Positions 51,440 to 61,424 of a stretch of DNA of 64,000 nucleotides are shown piece by piece. Location: NCBI RefSeq assembly GCF_019393635.1, contig NC_057865.1, positions 297,898,385 to 297,962,384 on the forward strand, written 5' to 3'. Under the pieces are notes generated by a model. That model was not told the origin of the DNA and made no database searches. It saw only the letters and a list, made by a program, of their open reading frames with translations. Positions within the stretch are counted from its first letter, which is position 1. Each line of letters starts with the position of its first letter. The DNA is from Dromiciops gliroides (taxonomy: Eukaryota; Chordata; Mammalia; Microbiotheria; Microbiotheriidae). The position numbers and the translations under genes were made by a program.

Positions 51440-51965
51440 GTAATTTCTGTTCAACGTTAAGGAGTCATTCAACCTTCATGCATTTATCCCACAACTATTT
51501 TTCTTGCGTTGTCCATATACAGGGCATTCTTCTCGATACCCAGAGAGCTAGGAGGGTTAGATCTGGGATGAGTCCAGCCTGCTTGGGGCTTGCAGTGTGG
51601 TAGAGGATGAAGACATAAATACAGAGAACCAGAACAGCATGGACTCATAAGTATTTCAGAGAAACAAGGTGGGCTGAGTGAGGTCTGAGGGGCAAGGCCA
51701 TTCTCAACAGGACACATCAAGAAAGGTTCTTTGGAGAAGGCAGCACCTGAGCTTGGAATTAAAGGATTGACAAGGATTCAGCAGCTTAAGAAGGGAAAGG
51801 AATGCAAGGAATGGCACAAGCAAAAGGATAGAGGCATGAGATCACATGGGATGGACAGGGGAAGAGAGTGGCCCATTTTGGCTGCACTACGGAGTGTGTG
51901 GAGAGGAATGGTGTAAGAGCAGCAGGGATGTTATGAGCCAAATATCCTGGGATCACAGTATGAGA
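51440..51965 (-). mobile_element. L2 LINE 3' region
   Basis: ATATACAGGGCATTCTTCTC, GCCTGCTTGGGGCTTGCAGT, GTTCTTTGGAGAAGGCAGCA, GAGCTTGGAATTAAAGGATT and GGCCCATTTTGGCTGCACTA follow reverse L2 order, strongly diverged. Confidence 0.65.
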
Positions 51966-51984
51966 GGGCCACAGACTTAGTGGT

Positions 51985-52150
51985 GGCAAGGACCTGCGAG
52001 GACATTTAGTTCATCTTTATTTTGACAGATGAGGAACTTAGACCCAGAGAAGGGAAGGGACTTGCCCAAGGTCAGAAGGGTAGCAAATCCTCGAGCCTAG
52101 ATTTGAACTTAGGCCTTTGACTGCAAGTCCTCATTTCTTTTCACTGCCTC
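51985..52150 (-). mobile_element. Reverse SINE of the recurring old family
   Basis: TTTTGACAGATGAGGAACTT, ACTTGCCCAAGGTCAGAAGG and TAGATTTGAACTTAGGCCTT. Confidence 0.8.
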
Positions 52151-52580
52151 CATCATGCCTTGTAGATCATGGATATGTTCCAATAGTGATGACAAGGTTT
52201 GTGTGGCTGGACCCAGTCTTCTTCCTCACATTTCTTTTATGCCTAGAGGAGCACCACAGAAGGAAAATTGAAAGGCACATTTAAAAGTGTTCTCTCTCCT
52301 TTGACATTCACTGATCCCTGTGATTCATGGGGTTAGTTTCTGGTTCTAATGGTGACTGTGTTGGGGCTGGGCATTGATAACAGGAAGCTGATAATTTTCA
52401 GGTCACCCTTAATTCTCCAGCATTTTTGAAGATGCAATTTTGTAGTCTTCACCTTGGTTTCAAGCAATTGATTTCCCATGTATGAGATAAGAGACTATAC
52501 GGATTTCTATGGTATTTCAGTAGAGGTAAAGTTCATGATGAGTTGACAGTGGGACTTGGCAGGCAGAGAAAAACTCACAC
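52151..52580. other. Unassigned sequence
   Basis: Nothing recognised. Confidence 0.35.
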
Positions 52581-52584
52581 AGTC

Positions 52585-52985
52585 TTAGGGCATCTTATAA
52601 ATAGGCTCAGTTTGGTCACATATATGGTAGGATGAGATCTGGAGTAATGTTGTCAGTTCTGAGAAGAATTTGAGGACTCTGAATACTTCCATGGGAGAGG
52701 AATTGATGTTGTTGGGCTTTATCTTAGAGTACACAATGAGGTGTCATGTTTAAGGGTGGGCATGGAGTCAGATAACAATATAGTGGAACAAAAAGGTTTT
52801 TACCTATGGGAGCAGTGCAGAAGTGGAACAAGCTGTCCTGGGAGGTAAAGAGTTTATTATGACTGGAGATTTGCAGTCAATGGAAGGGTCACCACTTGTT
52901 AGGATGTTGAAGAGGTGACTTATGTTCAGGAACAGAGTGGTCCAGACAGCCTCTTCCAGGCCTGATTTTCTGTGATTCAGTGGCC
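52585..52985 (+). mobile_element. L3/CR1-type LINE fragment
   Basis: GCAGAAGTGGAACAAGCTGT, CCTGGGAGGTAAAGAGTTTA, GGGTCACCACTTGTTAGGAT, GTCCAGACAGCCTCTTCCAG and TTTTCTGTGATTC match the L3 3' end in sense. Confidence 0.82.
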
Positions 52986-52989
52986 CAGC

Positions 52990-53460
52990 TAACTCTGCTG
53001 CTACTCCTGATCATGTAGGGTCCATGGGTTAAGATATTCAACTTATTTGTATAATTATCAGAACAGACCAAAATTATGGTGTTGAGTCCCACAATCTCCA
53101 ATGGCAATGCACTTTTCTGTTGTTCTCTCATCACAGGGGAAGAAAATGGAATCAAAGCATGAGCACACCAAACTTCATAGTGTCAGCAATTCTCCTTCAT
53201 AATTAGGATGCATTGGGATGTGTGACACCAAGCTTTCAATCTAATATTCTTAGATGCTATCCAGGTTCAGGGCATGTAGCTATGGCAATTAACAGATACA
53301 ACTAGAAAATTGTCTTGTTATTTAATGACTTCCTGCCTTATCTATTTGCAACATGAAGTCTAGGCTCCTCATGTTGGTACCTGGAAGGATGGGGACTGAT
53401 GAAAAGCTAAGGAACACATGTAGGGTTAAAATCATCCAATTTTAAAATTGTTTTTATTTT
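52990..53460. other. Unassigned sequence
   Basis: Nothing recognised; short frames only. Confidence 0.35.
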
Positions 53461-53464
53461 TAGA

Positions 53465-54000
53465 GAGGTAGCATAGTTTGGTGGGAAAACATCTGGACTT
53501 GGGTGTTAAGAAAGACCTTGGCTAAAAATATGTCTACCATTTGTTATCTCACAGCAGCTAGGTGGCACTCTGGATGAAGCATTAGACTTGGAGTCAAGGA
53601 TGACTTGAGTTCAAATATGGCTTCAGATATTTACTTGCTGTGTAATCCTGGGCAAGTCACTTAACATCTGTCTATCTCAGTTTCCTCACCCATAAAGTGG
53701 AAATAATAATAATACCTACCTCCCATGGTTATTGTGTGGATAAACTGAGATTATATTTGTAAAGTGCTTTGCAAACCATAAAGCACTGTTAAATGCTAGC
53801 TAGCCATCTCTGCAATAATGGACAAGTCCCTTAACTTCCTTGAGCAGCAGCTTCATCCATAAAATTCTAATAGTAATTATACCTATAAGACCTAGCCCAC
53901 AGGGCTGTTATCAGTTTCCAGTGAGATGATGTAAGTAAAGTGCTTTATAAGCCTTAAAGTACTCTAAGAATTTTAGCTAATATAATTCAGCTCCTTTAAA
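53465..54000 (+). mobile_element. Old SINE split by a MAR1-type CORE-SINE
   Basis: GAGGTAGCATAGTTTGGTGG and CATCTGGACTTGGGTGTTAA form an old SINE head (53465-53545). Its body resumes at about 53815 with AATGGACAAGTCCCTTAACT, CATCCATAAAATTCTAATAG and AAAGTGCTTTATAAGCCTTA. The insert is a younger MAR1-type SINE. Confidence 0.75.
53548..53808 (+). mobile_element. MAR1-type CORE-SINE, near full length
   Basis: CAGCAGCTAGGTGGCACTCT head, CTTGGAGTCAAGGATGACTT, CTGTGTAATCCTGGGCAAGT, CTCAGTTTCCTCACCCATAA, TATTTGTAAAGTGCTTTGCA and a tail with GTTAAATGCTAGCTAG. Confidence 0.9.
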
Positions 54001-54039
54001 GGTGATGCACCTCCCTTCTCCATTATGTGATTTCAACAA

Positions 54040-54165
54040 GAATCAGGATGACCACTTGTCAAGTCTTTAGTGTGGGAGAAGGGGGAATTCTTTTGGAGTA
54101 TAGTTTGTGCTAGGTGGTCACTGAAGTTCCTCTAAACTCTGACATTCATACTAATGTATTGTGTT
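54040..54165 (+). mobile_element. L3/CR1-type LINE 3' end
   Basis: AGGATGACCACTTGTCAAGT and CTAGGTGGTCACTGAAGTTC. Confidence 0.7.
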
Positions 54166-54350
54166 TCTCTGTATCCACCATTAGCTTCCACAAAGGTAAC
54201 AATTCCTTTCCAATGATTAAATCAGGATGCTCTTAGGGAGCCCTCCTTGGGTGCAGTCATCTTAACAATGTAACTATTTGAAGAGTTGCTATAAGGAAGA
54301 GGGATTCAGCTTGTGTTACAGTGTCTCAGGGCAGAGCTAGGACAATTGGC

Positions 54351-54352
<2 letters not shown>

Positions 54353-54426
<74 letters not shown>
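54353..54426 (+). repeat. (GA)n microsatellite
   Basis: About 36 uninterrupted GA units, the longest pure dinucleotide purine run in the window. Confidence 0.97.
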
Positions 54427-54429
<3 letters not shown>

Positions 54430-54430
<1 letters not shown>

Positions 54431-54700
54431 GAGATTTTGAATCAGGTTCACACTTCCTAACAAATAGAGCTGTCCAGCAGTGACATGTGCTGCTTCCTCT
54501 TGAGGTCATACATTCTTTCTCATTGTAAATCTTAAGACAGAGGCTGAAAGAGCACATATCAGGGGCTTCATTGAGGAGATTCCTTCTGATGTCTGTGAGG
54601 AGATAGAGGATCCCTTTCATGGATCTGTGATCATTGGTAGGGTTATAAAGAGAAAATGACAGAGTCCATGGTTTCAGGGGGTTTCCAGTCAAGTTCAGAG
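54430..54700 (+). mobile_element. L3/CR1-type LINE fragment
   Basis: CACTTCCTAACAAATAGAGC, TGTCCAGCAGTGACATGTGC, GACAGAGGCTGAAAGAGCAC and GGCTTCATTGAGGAGATTCC. Confidence 0.72.
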
Positions 54701-54719
54701 AAATAATGATATAAAAAGT

Positions 54720-55695
54720 CTTTTAAAAGCTAAACTCAATGTACTTTTCCACACGCTCATTCTTCTTAACTTCTTTGCAGCATTTGATGTTATTGGTCTC
54801 CTCTACTTCAAACTGTTCTCTTCTTGAGTTTTTATGTCATTGCTTTCTCTTGAGATACTTCTCAGTACACTTAGATTGATTTGCATTCATGTGCTACTTC
54901 CTAAGTATGAATATTCCCCCAAAGGTTGTGTTTCTTCTTCTCTATTTATACTTATGGTTTTGATGTCATCAGTTCCTAATTATGATATTTATTTATATCT
55001 ATATATCCCACCCTAATATCTCCTGGACTCCAATCCCCCTTCACCCGCTAGCTGCTAGACATCTCCACCTGGATGTCCTGTCATCATCTCAAATTCAACT
55101 TAAACCCTCCCATGCATTATCTTACTCCACAAATTGACCATTTCTTCAAGTTTTCCCACTGATGTTACTATGACATTTACAATCATCCCTGCCACACAAC
55201 TCTTCTCTTTTCTCTCTTCCTCCTACCTCCACCCAAATAGTTGCCAAATCTTTGTCCTCAACTTATGTCACATTTGTCCCTTCTGAATGATTCAGTCACC
55301 TCTCTAGATTAGGCATTCATGGCCTCCCATAACCTAGTATCTCCCCTCTTTAATTCATTCTATACACAATAGCTGAAATTCTTTCTTTATAGTAAACATA
55401 TTAAGATGATTTTTTTTTTTTGCTCAAAGAACTTCACTGGCTCCCTATCCATCTCTTGGATAAAATACACTCTTTAGCTTGGTATTACAGGCTTTTTATT
55501 GTCTAACTCTAACCAATCTTCCCAGAGACATGGCACACTATTGCTCTTTATGCCCTCTATATTCTGACTAATCTGGATATTGTCATTCCATTAGCTGAGC
55601 CCTGAGGTCATACTAGTGTGACCCTGGGAAATCCACTAAACTTCTTGATGGCCCAGGAATTTTTCTAAGATGTCAAGTTGCAAAGCAATTGACAT
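54720..55695 (+). mobile_element. L2 LINE, coding region to 3' part
   Basis: In sense: GCAGCATTTGATGTTATTGG, GGTCTCCTCTACTTCAAACT, CTAGACATCTCCACCTGGAT, GTCCTGTCATCATCTCAAAT, AACTTCACTGGCTCCCTATC and GGTATTACAGGCTTTTTATT. These are, in order, blocks of the L2 reverse-transcriptase region and what follows it. All frames are broken. It is the longest continuous L2 piece here. Confidence 0.85.
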
Positions 55696-55699
55696 TCTA

Positions 55700-56570
55700 C
55701 ATGGGTAGAAGGTATTTCCTCATTGAGAATTCCTTAAAGCAATAACATATTTGGCCAATGCCAATGCTAACAAGAGCAACAGCTGCTGCCATTGTCACTC
55801 ACATTTATAGAGGGTCTTATGGTTTACAAAATATTCCTTTTGGCCTAAGATGATCCTGAAAGTCCATTGCAATCCTGAGACCCATAAATTTGCACCTGCC
55901 TTCCATGGAAATCTTGAGAAATCCTGGGGAGACACAAAGGTTTAGATGCCTGAGAAATTATTTGGTCAGCATTCCAGTCCCTGTGAACTAATTATCATGG
56001 AGGAAATGTTCCTATAAACATAAATGGAAATCAGGTGATAAGAAAGGAGAGAATCAACAACACCCTTGCTTTCTGACATTCCATCAAAACTGAAGGGCAA
56101 AAGGATGTGCTGTAGGATTGATGGCAGGTGCAGAGCAGGCCCAGCAAGGTGGCATCTGTTCTATAAAGTAATGGCCCCCTCCATTTCAGGGCATAACTGC
56201 AGCAACAGCAGCCAGAATCCAGGCTTTGAGAGGATAGAATTTTAAGGGCTATTTATCCTCTGGCATTATGGTGGCCACTGAACTCTGGAGGGATCTGCCC
56301 CCACAGTACACTATGGCACAACTGCAGGCATTATGGATGTTTATGGCCCCTTTGCAGCATCTGCTGCAGCTGGCAATGTCAGACAATCTATACCATGTGA
56401 AAATTTTTTTGTTCCTATTTAATTCAGTCAATATGGGCACCCTCTCTATTTCTTCTCGAACTAAAATTTTCTCCCTTTGCAAAGTTTCAGAGCTAGGAGG
56501 CACTCCAGAGGCCACTGAATTTTACTCCTATCTGAAAAGAAATAACTTTAGAACATTAGTCAACAATCAA
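55700..56570. other. Unassigned sequence, about 0.9 kb
   Basis: 55795-55860 may be a reverse MIR piece. Frames at 56249-56588 on both strands have no motif. Confidence 0.4.
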
Positions 56571-56574
56571 TCAC

Positions 56575-57055
56575 CACACATTTATTAAGCACTTCCTGTA
56601 TTGTAATAATTACCAGAGGTACAAAGACAAAAAAGAAACATGTCTTGTTCTCAAAGATGTTACATTCTACCAGAAGAAGCAATGGAAATACTGCCCCCCA
56701 TAAATATGTGTATATTCACACACACATATATGTATACACACTTGCATATATGAATATATGGCATATATAATCATCTCTCTTTTTCTCATCAATATAAAGA
56801 AGATTCAATGTAACCATGAATGGGTAGAACAAGCAGCTGTGGCAGAAATGCAGAAGTCTCCTTCAGAAAGTGACCTTAGTTCAGTCTTAAAAGGAGACCA
56901 GTGATTCCAAGACTCAGAAGGAAGAGGGGAAACATTCACTACAATGGAAGAAGCCTGGAGATGGAATGCCAAACCCAATGTCCCATGAGTGGCTCTTCTA
57001 GATGACATATCTTCTGATATCAACAGATAGAAAGCCTTATCCATGTTCTCTACTC
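56575..57055 (-). mobile_element. L2 LINE 3' region
   Basis: CACATTTATTAAGCACTTCC, GTTCTCAAAGATGTTACATT, GAAGTCTCCTTCAGAAAGTG and TTAGTTCAGTCTTAAAAGGA in reverse L2 order. A TATG/CACA repeat (56700-56770) interrupts it. Confidence 0.72.
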
Positions 57056-57064
57056 AGAATAAAC

Positions 57065-57355
57065 ATGCTTAGTTCCTTCAAGTAGTTTTCTTATGTCATG
57101 ATCTCCATTATCCTCACTCCCAACAATCTTTATATTCCTCCTCCCAGTCTCTATATTTGGAGCATTTCCCCACTCCCACCAGCAGCTACAGGCTGACATG
57201 TCTTATTTTTGGCATTCTATGTATCCTGTATGGCACAACTCAAACATGCCTTCATCTTCCCTGAACTCTTTCCCACTTCAATCCCTGGTGAACTCTATTT
57301 TCTATAACTTATTGTGGCTCTTGGTATACACTTTGCTTAAGATTTTTATTATATT
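57065..57355 (+). mobile_element. L2 LINE 3' region
   Basis: TCATCTTCCCTGAACTCTTT, CTCTTGGTATACACTTTGCT and ATTGTTGATTTAATTATC. Confidence 0.6.
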
Positions 57356-57359
57356 GTTG

Positions 57360-57685
57360 ATTTAATTATCATTGTTTCTGCTCAAGAGATCACTGGGGGA
57401 TGGTGTACAGATGGAGATGTAAGATTGTCCTCAGATATATGAAAGATTGTCACAGAGAACAGAGATTAGTTTTGTTTTGCTAGACCCTAAGGGGTAGGAC
57501 TAAGAATAATGAGGAAAATTTCTGCTTGGTGTAGGGTGAAAATATCTGATTTGTGATCACAACTGTCCAAATGTGGAATAAGCTCTTTAAGTGAAGAGTG
57601 AAATGTATACCATGGGGAAGTATTCAAGCATTGGCTTAATGGGGACATATTAGAAAGGAAAGAGAGCCTGGATAAGCAAGTTGTG
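57360..57685 (+). mobile_element. L3/CR1-type LINE fragment
   Basis: GATTGTCCTCAGATATATGA, GTTTTGCTAGACCCTAAGGG, AACTGTCCAAATGTGGAATA and AGCTCTTTAAGTGAAGAGTG in sense L3 order. Confidence 0.75.
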
Positions 57686-57689
57686 GCAC

Positions 57690-58990
57690 ATTGATTCAAT
57701 GAACCACTCCTGAGCTAATAGAAACAATACATATGATGAATACTTAGAAACTTGAGAAGACATAGATGAACTGATGCAACATGAAGTAAATAGAACCAGG
57801 AAACAAAAACCATTACACCCAAGGACTGCAATAATATAAATGGAAAGAAGAACACATTCATTGAAATGGAATATTTCAAAATTAGAAGAAGCTTTTGGTT
57901 TTCAGAGTGGGATCATGGCAGTGGGCAAGAACAAGTGCTTCACCAAAGGCAGCAACAAAGGAGCTAAGAAGAAAGTGGTTGATCCATTTTCAAAGAAGGA
58001 TTTATATGATGTAAAAGCACCAGCTGTGTTCAACATTCACAATATTGGCAAGACACTGGTTACAAGGACTGAAGGAACAAAAACTGCCTGTGATGACCTC
58101 AAGGGTTGAGTTTATGAAGTGAGCCTTGCTGTTATGCTGAATGATGCAATTGCTTTTCATAAGTTCAAGTTAATTACTGAAGATGTTCAGGGTAAAAATT
58201 GTTTGACTAATTTCCATGGAATGGACCTTACCTGGGACAAGATGTCAAAAAGTGGCAGACCATGACTGCAGCCTGTGTTGATGACTACTTGCTTTGCCTC
58301 TTTTGTGTTGGTTTTACCAAAAAGCACAACAACCAGATCCATAAGACCTCTTATGACCAGCACCGACAGGTCTATCAAATTCATAAGAAGATGATGGAAA
58401 TCATGACCTGGGAGATGCAGACAAATGACTTGAAAGAATTGTCAATAAACTAATTCCAGACAGCCTTGGAAAAGACATAGAAAAGGCTTGTCAGTCCATT
58501 TGCCCTCTCCATAATGTATTTGCTGGAATAGTCAAGATGCTCCAGAAGCCCAAAACTGAATTGGGAAAGCTAATGGAACTGCATGGTGAAGGTGGTGGCT
58601 CTGGAAAACCTTCAGGAGGTGAAGCAGGCACAAAAGTAGAAAAGGCTGATGGCTATGAACCACTGGTTCAAGAATCTGTCTAAAATAAGAACTTTTAAAG
58701 GCTGAAAAATAAAAAATTGTCATTGTGAAAAAAAATCAGAAGGAGAAAGCTTTGTCTCTCAGAAAAGAATGGAAAAATCAGCCCTTTTCTTCCTTCTCTC
58801 CAAGAAGCTGGGAGCTACAGATGAGGAATACCACATAAAATAACAAAAATTTCTGATGTATTGGTTATTGTTGCTGAAATTCCCTGCCCCCCAAGCACTT
58901 TTTAATTCTTTATTATAAGGGATGGATCTTTGGTAGGGAAAGAGACATAAAAATACTAAGAAATATCAATAAAATTTATTTTAAAAAGAG
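57690..58990 (+). mobile_element. L1-type 3' end split by the RPS3A pseudogene
   Basis: 57745-57850 (GATGAACTGATGCAACATGA, AGTAAATAGAACCAGGAAAC, AATATAAATGGAAAGAAGAA) and 58755-58990 (GAAATTCCCTGCCCCCCAAG, TTCTTTATTATAAGGGATGG, AATATCAATAAAATTTATTT) look like the two halves of one L1-type 3' UTR with its AATAAA near the end. The insertion between them is the RPS3A retrocopy. Family named from resemblance only. Confidence 0.55.
57898..58735 (+). pseudogene. RPS3A (pseudogene): Processed pseudogene of ribosomal protein RPS3A (eS1)
   Basis: RPS3A is a small-subunit ribosomal protein of about 264 residues. The copy has no introns, runs from ATG at 57915 (context GATCATGGC) to TAA at 58681-58683, and keeps an mRNA-like 3' UTR with AATAAA (58708-58713) and a short A tail. 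Translation begins [12 protein letters not shown] and [12 protein letters not shown], and ends with MELHGEGG and DGYEP..VQESV. Damage: a TGA stop at 58107-58109 where the parent has arginine (CGA to TGA); a frameshift near 58248 by loss of about 10 bases; an in-frame loss of about 15 bases near 58280; a one-base loss near 58440. The losses sum to 26 bases, exactly the shortfall against the parental 795. Dead copy made by L1 machinery. Confidence 0.97.
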
Positions 58991-58999
58991 ATAGATATC

Positions 59000-59195
59000 A
59001 GATCAAAATAAAAGACTTTCCAGCAATGAAAAAATTTCAATTTGTACAATTCAATTTGATTAAACATATTGATTAAATGCTGATTGTGTGCAGTTTCCTG
59101 TTCTTGTGTAAAAGGTGATACAAATTTGGGATAAGATATTGGAGCTCACACTTAAGAGTAGGCTGCTCTAACTGCAATATATACATTACTTGATC
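59000..59195. other. Unassigned AT-rich sequence
   Basis: Possibly a reverse L2 end at 59055-59110 (TGATTAAATGCTGATTGTGT); otherwise unrecognised. Confidence 0.35.
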
Positions 59196-59199
59196 ACAG

Positions 59200-59335
59200 A
59201 GTTTTGGAGCTATACCTGGAAGGTACCTCAGACATCATTGAATTGAATCTTTTCATTTTATAGATGAAAAAACTGAGGCCCCAAAAGGTTAAATAACTTT
59301 CCAGGGGTCACATAGGGTTCTAAGAAACAGAAATG
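59200..59335 (-). mobile_element. Reverse SINE of the recurring old family
   Basis: AGCTATACCTGGAAGGTACC, ATTTTATAGATGAAAAAACT and TCCAGGGGTCACATAGG. Confidence 0.75.
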
Positions 59336-59339
59336 AGGT

Positions 59340-59640
59340 TAGTGTTAGAGAGGGGCCAGAAAAGATAAGATGAGAACATTGAAGCATTATTCCTAACACA
59401 AGGTATTAATAGAAGCTTACTGTTGGGAGGCAGCATTTGAACTGGGCTTTGGATTATGGAAAGGGACATAGGAATTAGACGGAGCAAAGCAATGGAGTGG
59501 GGATGGTCATGTTTCAGTACGCCGAGTGATAGGATTTCAGTCGAGTTTTGAGAACCTATGGAGAAGCAATGAGAGAAAGGTACAAAGGTCAAGTGACCTT
59601 TGCCTATGGAGATCTTTGAATGCCAGGCAGAATTGGAACC
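59340..59640 (-). mobile_element. L2 LINE fragment
   Basis: GGCAGCATTTGAACTGGGCT, TTGGATTATGGAAAGGGACA and GATCTTTGAATGCCAGGCAG in reverse L2 order. Confidence 0.65.
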
Positions 59641-59833
59641 ACAACCTCCCTTTTGCTTTTCCTTCTAGAGAGCCTCATTGAAATGCTTCCAACTTACAAT
59701 TCATCATTTCTTCTCAGGAGTACAATGTCTTGATAAACAATGCTTTGATAGCATACCCTTAATCAGATTTCATTTATCAGAAGCATCCTACCAGGTTGCA
59801 ATCATTTCTCTGAGGTTAAATTTTCCTTAAGAT

Positions 59834-60004
59834 TTGAGCTTCTTTTTTTTTTTTTTTTAGTGAGGCAATTGGGGTCAAGTGACTTGCCCAGGGTCACACA
59901 GCCAGCAAGTGTTTAAGTGTCTGAGGCTGGACCCGAACTCAGGTACTCCTGACTCCAAGGCCGGTGCTCTATCCACTGCGCCACCTAGCTGCCCCTTGAG
60001 CTTC
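59834..60004 (-). mobile_element. WSINE1-type SINE, GCCTCA tail variant
   Basis: Poly-T, AGTGAGGCAATTGGGGTCAA, GCACAGC-like CACACAGCCAGCAAGTGTTT core, CGCCACCTAGCTGCCCC. TTGAGCTTC at 59834-59842 and 59996-60004 is the duplication. Confidence 0.95.
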
Positions 60005-60075
60005 CTTTTTAAAAGCCCACCCACACTTATTGCCTTTACACATAGCTTTATAAAGCCAGAAATTTTCTTTATGAC

Positions 60076-60271
60076 AGGATATTTTATTTTATTTTATTAT
60101 TTTATTTATTTATTTATTTATTTTGCAGGCAATGCGGGTTAAGTGACTTGCCCAGGGTCACACAGCTAGTAAGTGTCAAGTGTCTGAGGCCGGATTTGAA
60201 CTCAGGTACTCCCGAATTCAGGGCCGGTGCTTTAACCACTGCGCCATCTAGCTGCCCCAGGATATTTTATT
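60076..60271 (-). mobile_element. WSINE1-type SINE with TTTA repeat tail
   Basis: (TTTA)n at 60086-60124, TTGCAGGCAATGCGGGTTAA, GGCCGGATTTGAACTCAGGT, CGCCATCTAGCTGCCCC. AGGATATTTTATT at 60076-60088 and 60259-60271 is a perfect duplication. Confidence 0.96.
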
Positions 60272-60274
60272 ATA

Positions 60275-60640
60275 GGCATTTTGGGGGTCTCTGCAACTAC
60301 TTTCTTCCTATTTTGTTACAAGGGCTACTCTCTTTGGCATTCTCTTTGGCCAGTATCTAAAGGTATTCTCTATTACCCTTCTGATGATATATCCTCAGTT
60401 GGGTTAACACAAATGGGTCATGGTTGTTAGGTTTGATAAATTCCCAGAAAACTCGGTCCTATCCCAACTTGGCACCCCGGAGTATAGCACAAATCTGCAT
60501 TATCCACAATAGTTTGGCATATGGCCAATCAGCCAGAAAGGAGTCAGGGCTCCTTTTCCCCCTCTCTCTGACCCTTTACTAGAGACTGCCTCTCTTTGTG
60601 GCACATGTAGAGTCTTATATTTATTTCCTTTTTTTCTCTT
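60275..60640. other. Unassigned sequence
   Basis: Nothing recognised; short frames only. Confidence 0.35.
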
Positions 60641-60644
60641 TATT

Positions 60645-61224
60645 TTATTTATTTATTTTTAAATAATAAACATTTTAATGTAAAGTTTTGAGTTCCAAAT
60701 TCAGTGCCTCCTTCCCTCCCTTTTCTCCCCATCCCCTGGGTTGGTAAATACTCAGATATAGGTTATACATGTGCAATTATGTAAAACATCACTAAATGAG
60801 TCATTTTGTATAAGAAAACTGGAATGAAAGAAAAAATGAAAGAAAGTAAAAAATAGCATGATTCAGTCTGTGTTCAATTAATATCAGTTCATGGGGCAGC
60901 TAGGCAGTGCAGAGGATAAAGCACCGACCCTGGATTGAGGAGGACCTGAGTTCAAATCCAGTTTTAGACCCTTGACATTCATTCACTAGCTGTGTGACCC
61001 TGGGCAAGTCACTTAATCCTCATTGCCCTGGTTTTAAAAAAAAGATAAAAGAAACAATCAATATCCGTTCTTTCTTTGGAGGTGGGTAGTATGCTTCAGC
61101 TTTAGTCCTTTGGGATTATCTTGGATCATTGTATTGCTGAGAACAGTTAAGTCACTCACAGTTCTTCATCAAACAGTATTGCTGTTGATGTGCACAACAT
61201 TCTCCTGGCTCACTTCACCGCACA
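60645..61224 (-). mobile_element. L1-type 3' UTR split by a SINE
   Basis: TTTTTAAATAATAAACATTT, a CCTTCCCTCCCTTTTCTCCC tract, GTTATACATGTGCAATTATG, GCATGATTCAGTCTGTGTTC, then (after the SINE) GGGATTATCTTGGATCATTG and CATTCTCCTGGCTCACTTCA. Collinear with the copy at 43407-43828 but from a more complete element. Confidence 0.72.
60875..61070 (+). mobile_element. WSINE1-type SINE inside L1 3' UTR
   Basis: GGGGCAGCTAGGCAGTGCAG head, GAGTTCAAATCCAGTTTTAG, CTTAATCCTCATTGCCCTGG and A-rich tail. CAATTAATATCAGTTC (60875) and CAATCAATATCCGTTC (61055) are the duplication with two differences. Confidence 0.95.
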
Positions 61225-61423
61225 TCTCCTTCTTCTCCTTCTCCTTCTCCTTCTCCTTCTCCTTCTCCTTCTCCTTCTTCTTCTTTTGGCGGGGCAATGA
61301 GGGTTAAGTGACTTTCCCAGGGTCACACAGCTAGTAAGTGTCAAGTGTCTGAGGCCGGATATGAACTCAGGTCCTCCTGAATCTAGGGCCAGTGCTTTAT
61401 CCACTGCACCACCTAGCTGCCCC
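61225..61423 (-). mobile_element. WSINE1-type SINE with (CTTCTC)n tail
   Basis: A pure CTTCTC/CTT repeat (61226-61285) replaces the poly-T; TTGGCGGGGCAATGAGGGTT and a CCACCTAGCTGCCCC head follow. An arginine-run minus-strand frame is repeat translation. No duplication found. Confidence 0.93.
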
Positions 61424-61424
61424 A

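Noticed and set aside
58262..58453. 63-codon frame with RPS3A similarity as a separate gene
   Set aside because: It is the middle part of the RPS3A pseudogene after a frameshift.
61210..61404. Arginine-repeat frame
   Set aside because: Translation of the (CTTCTC)n tail of a SINE on the minus strand.
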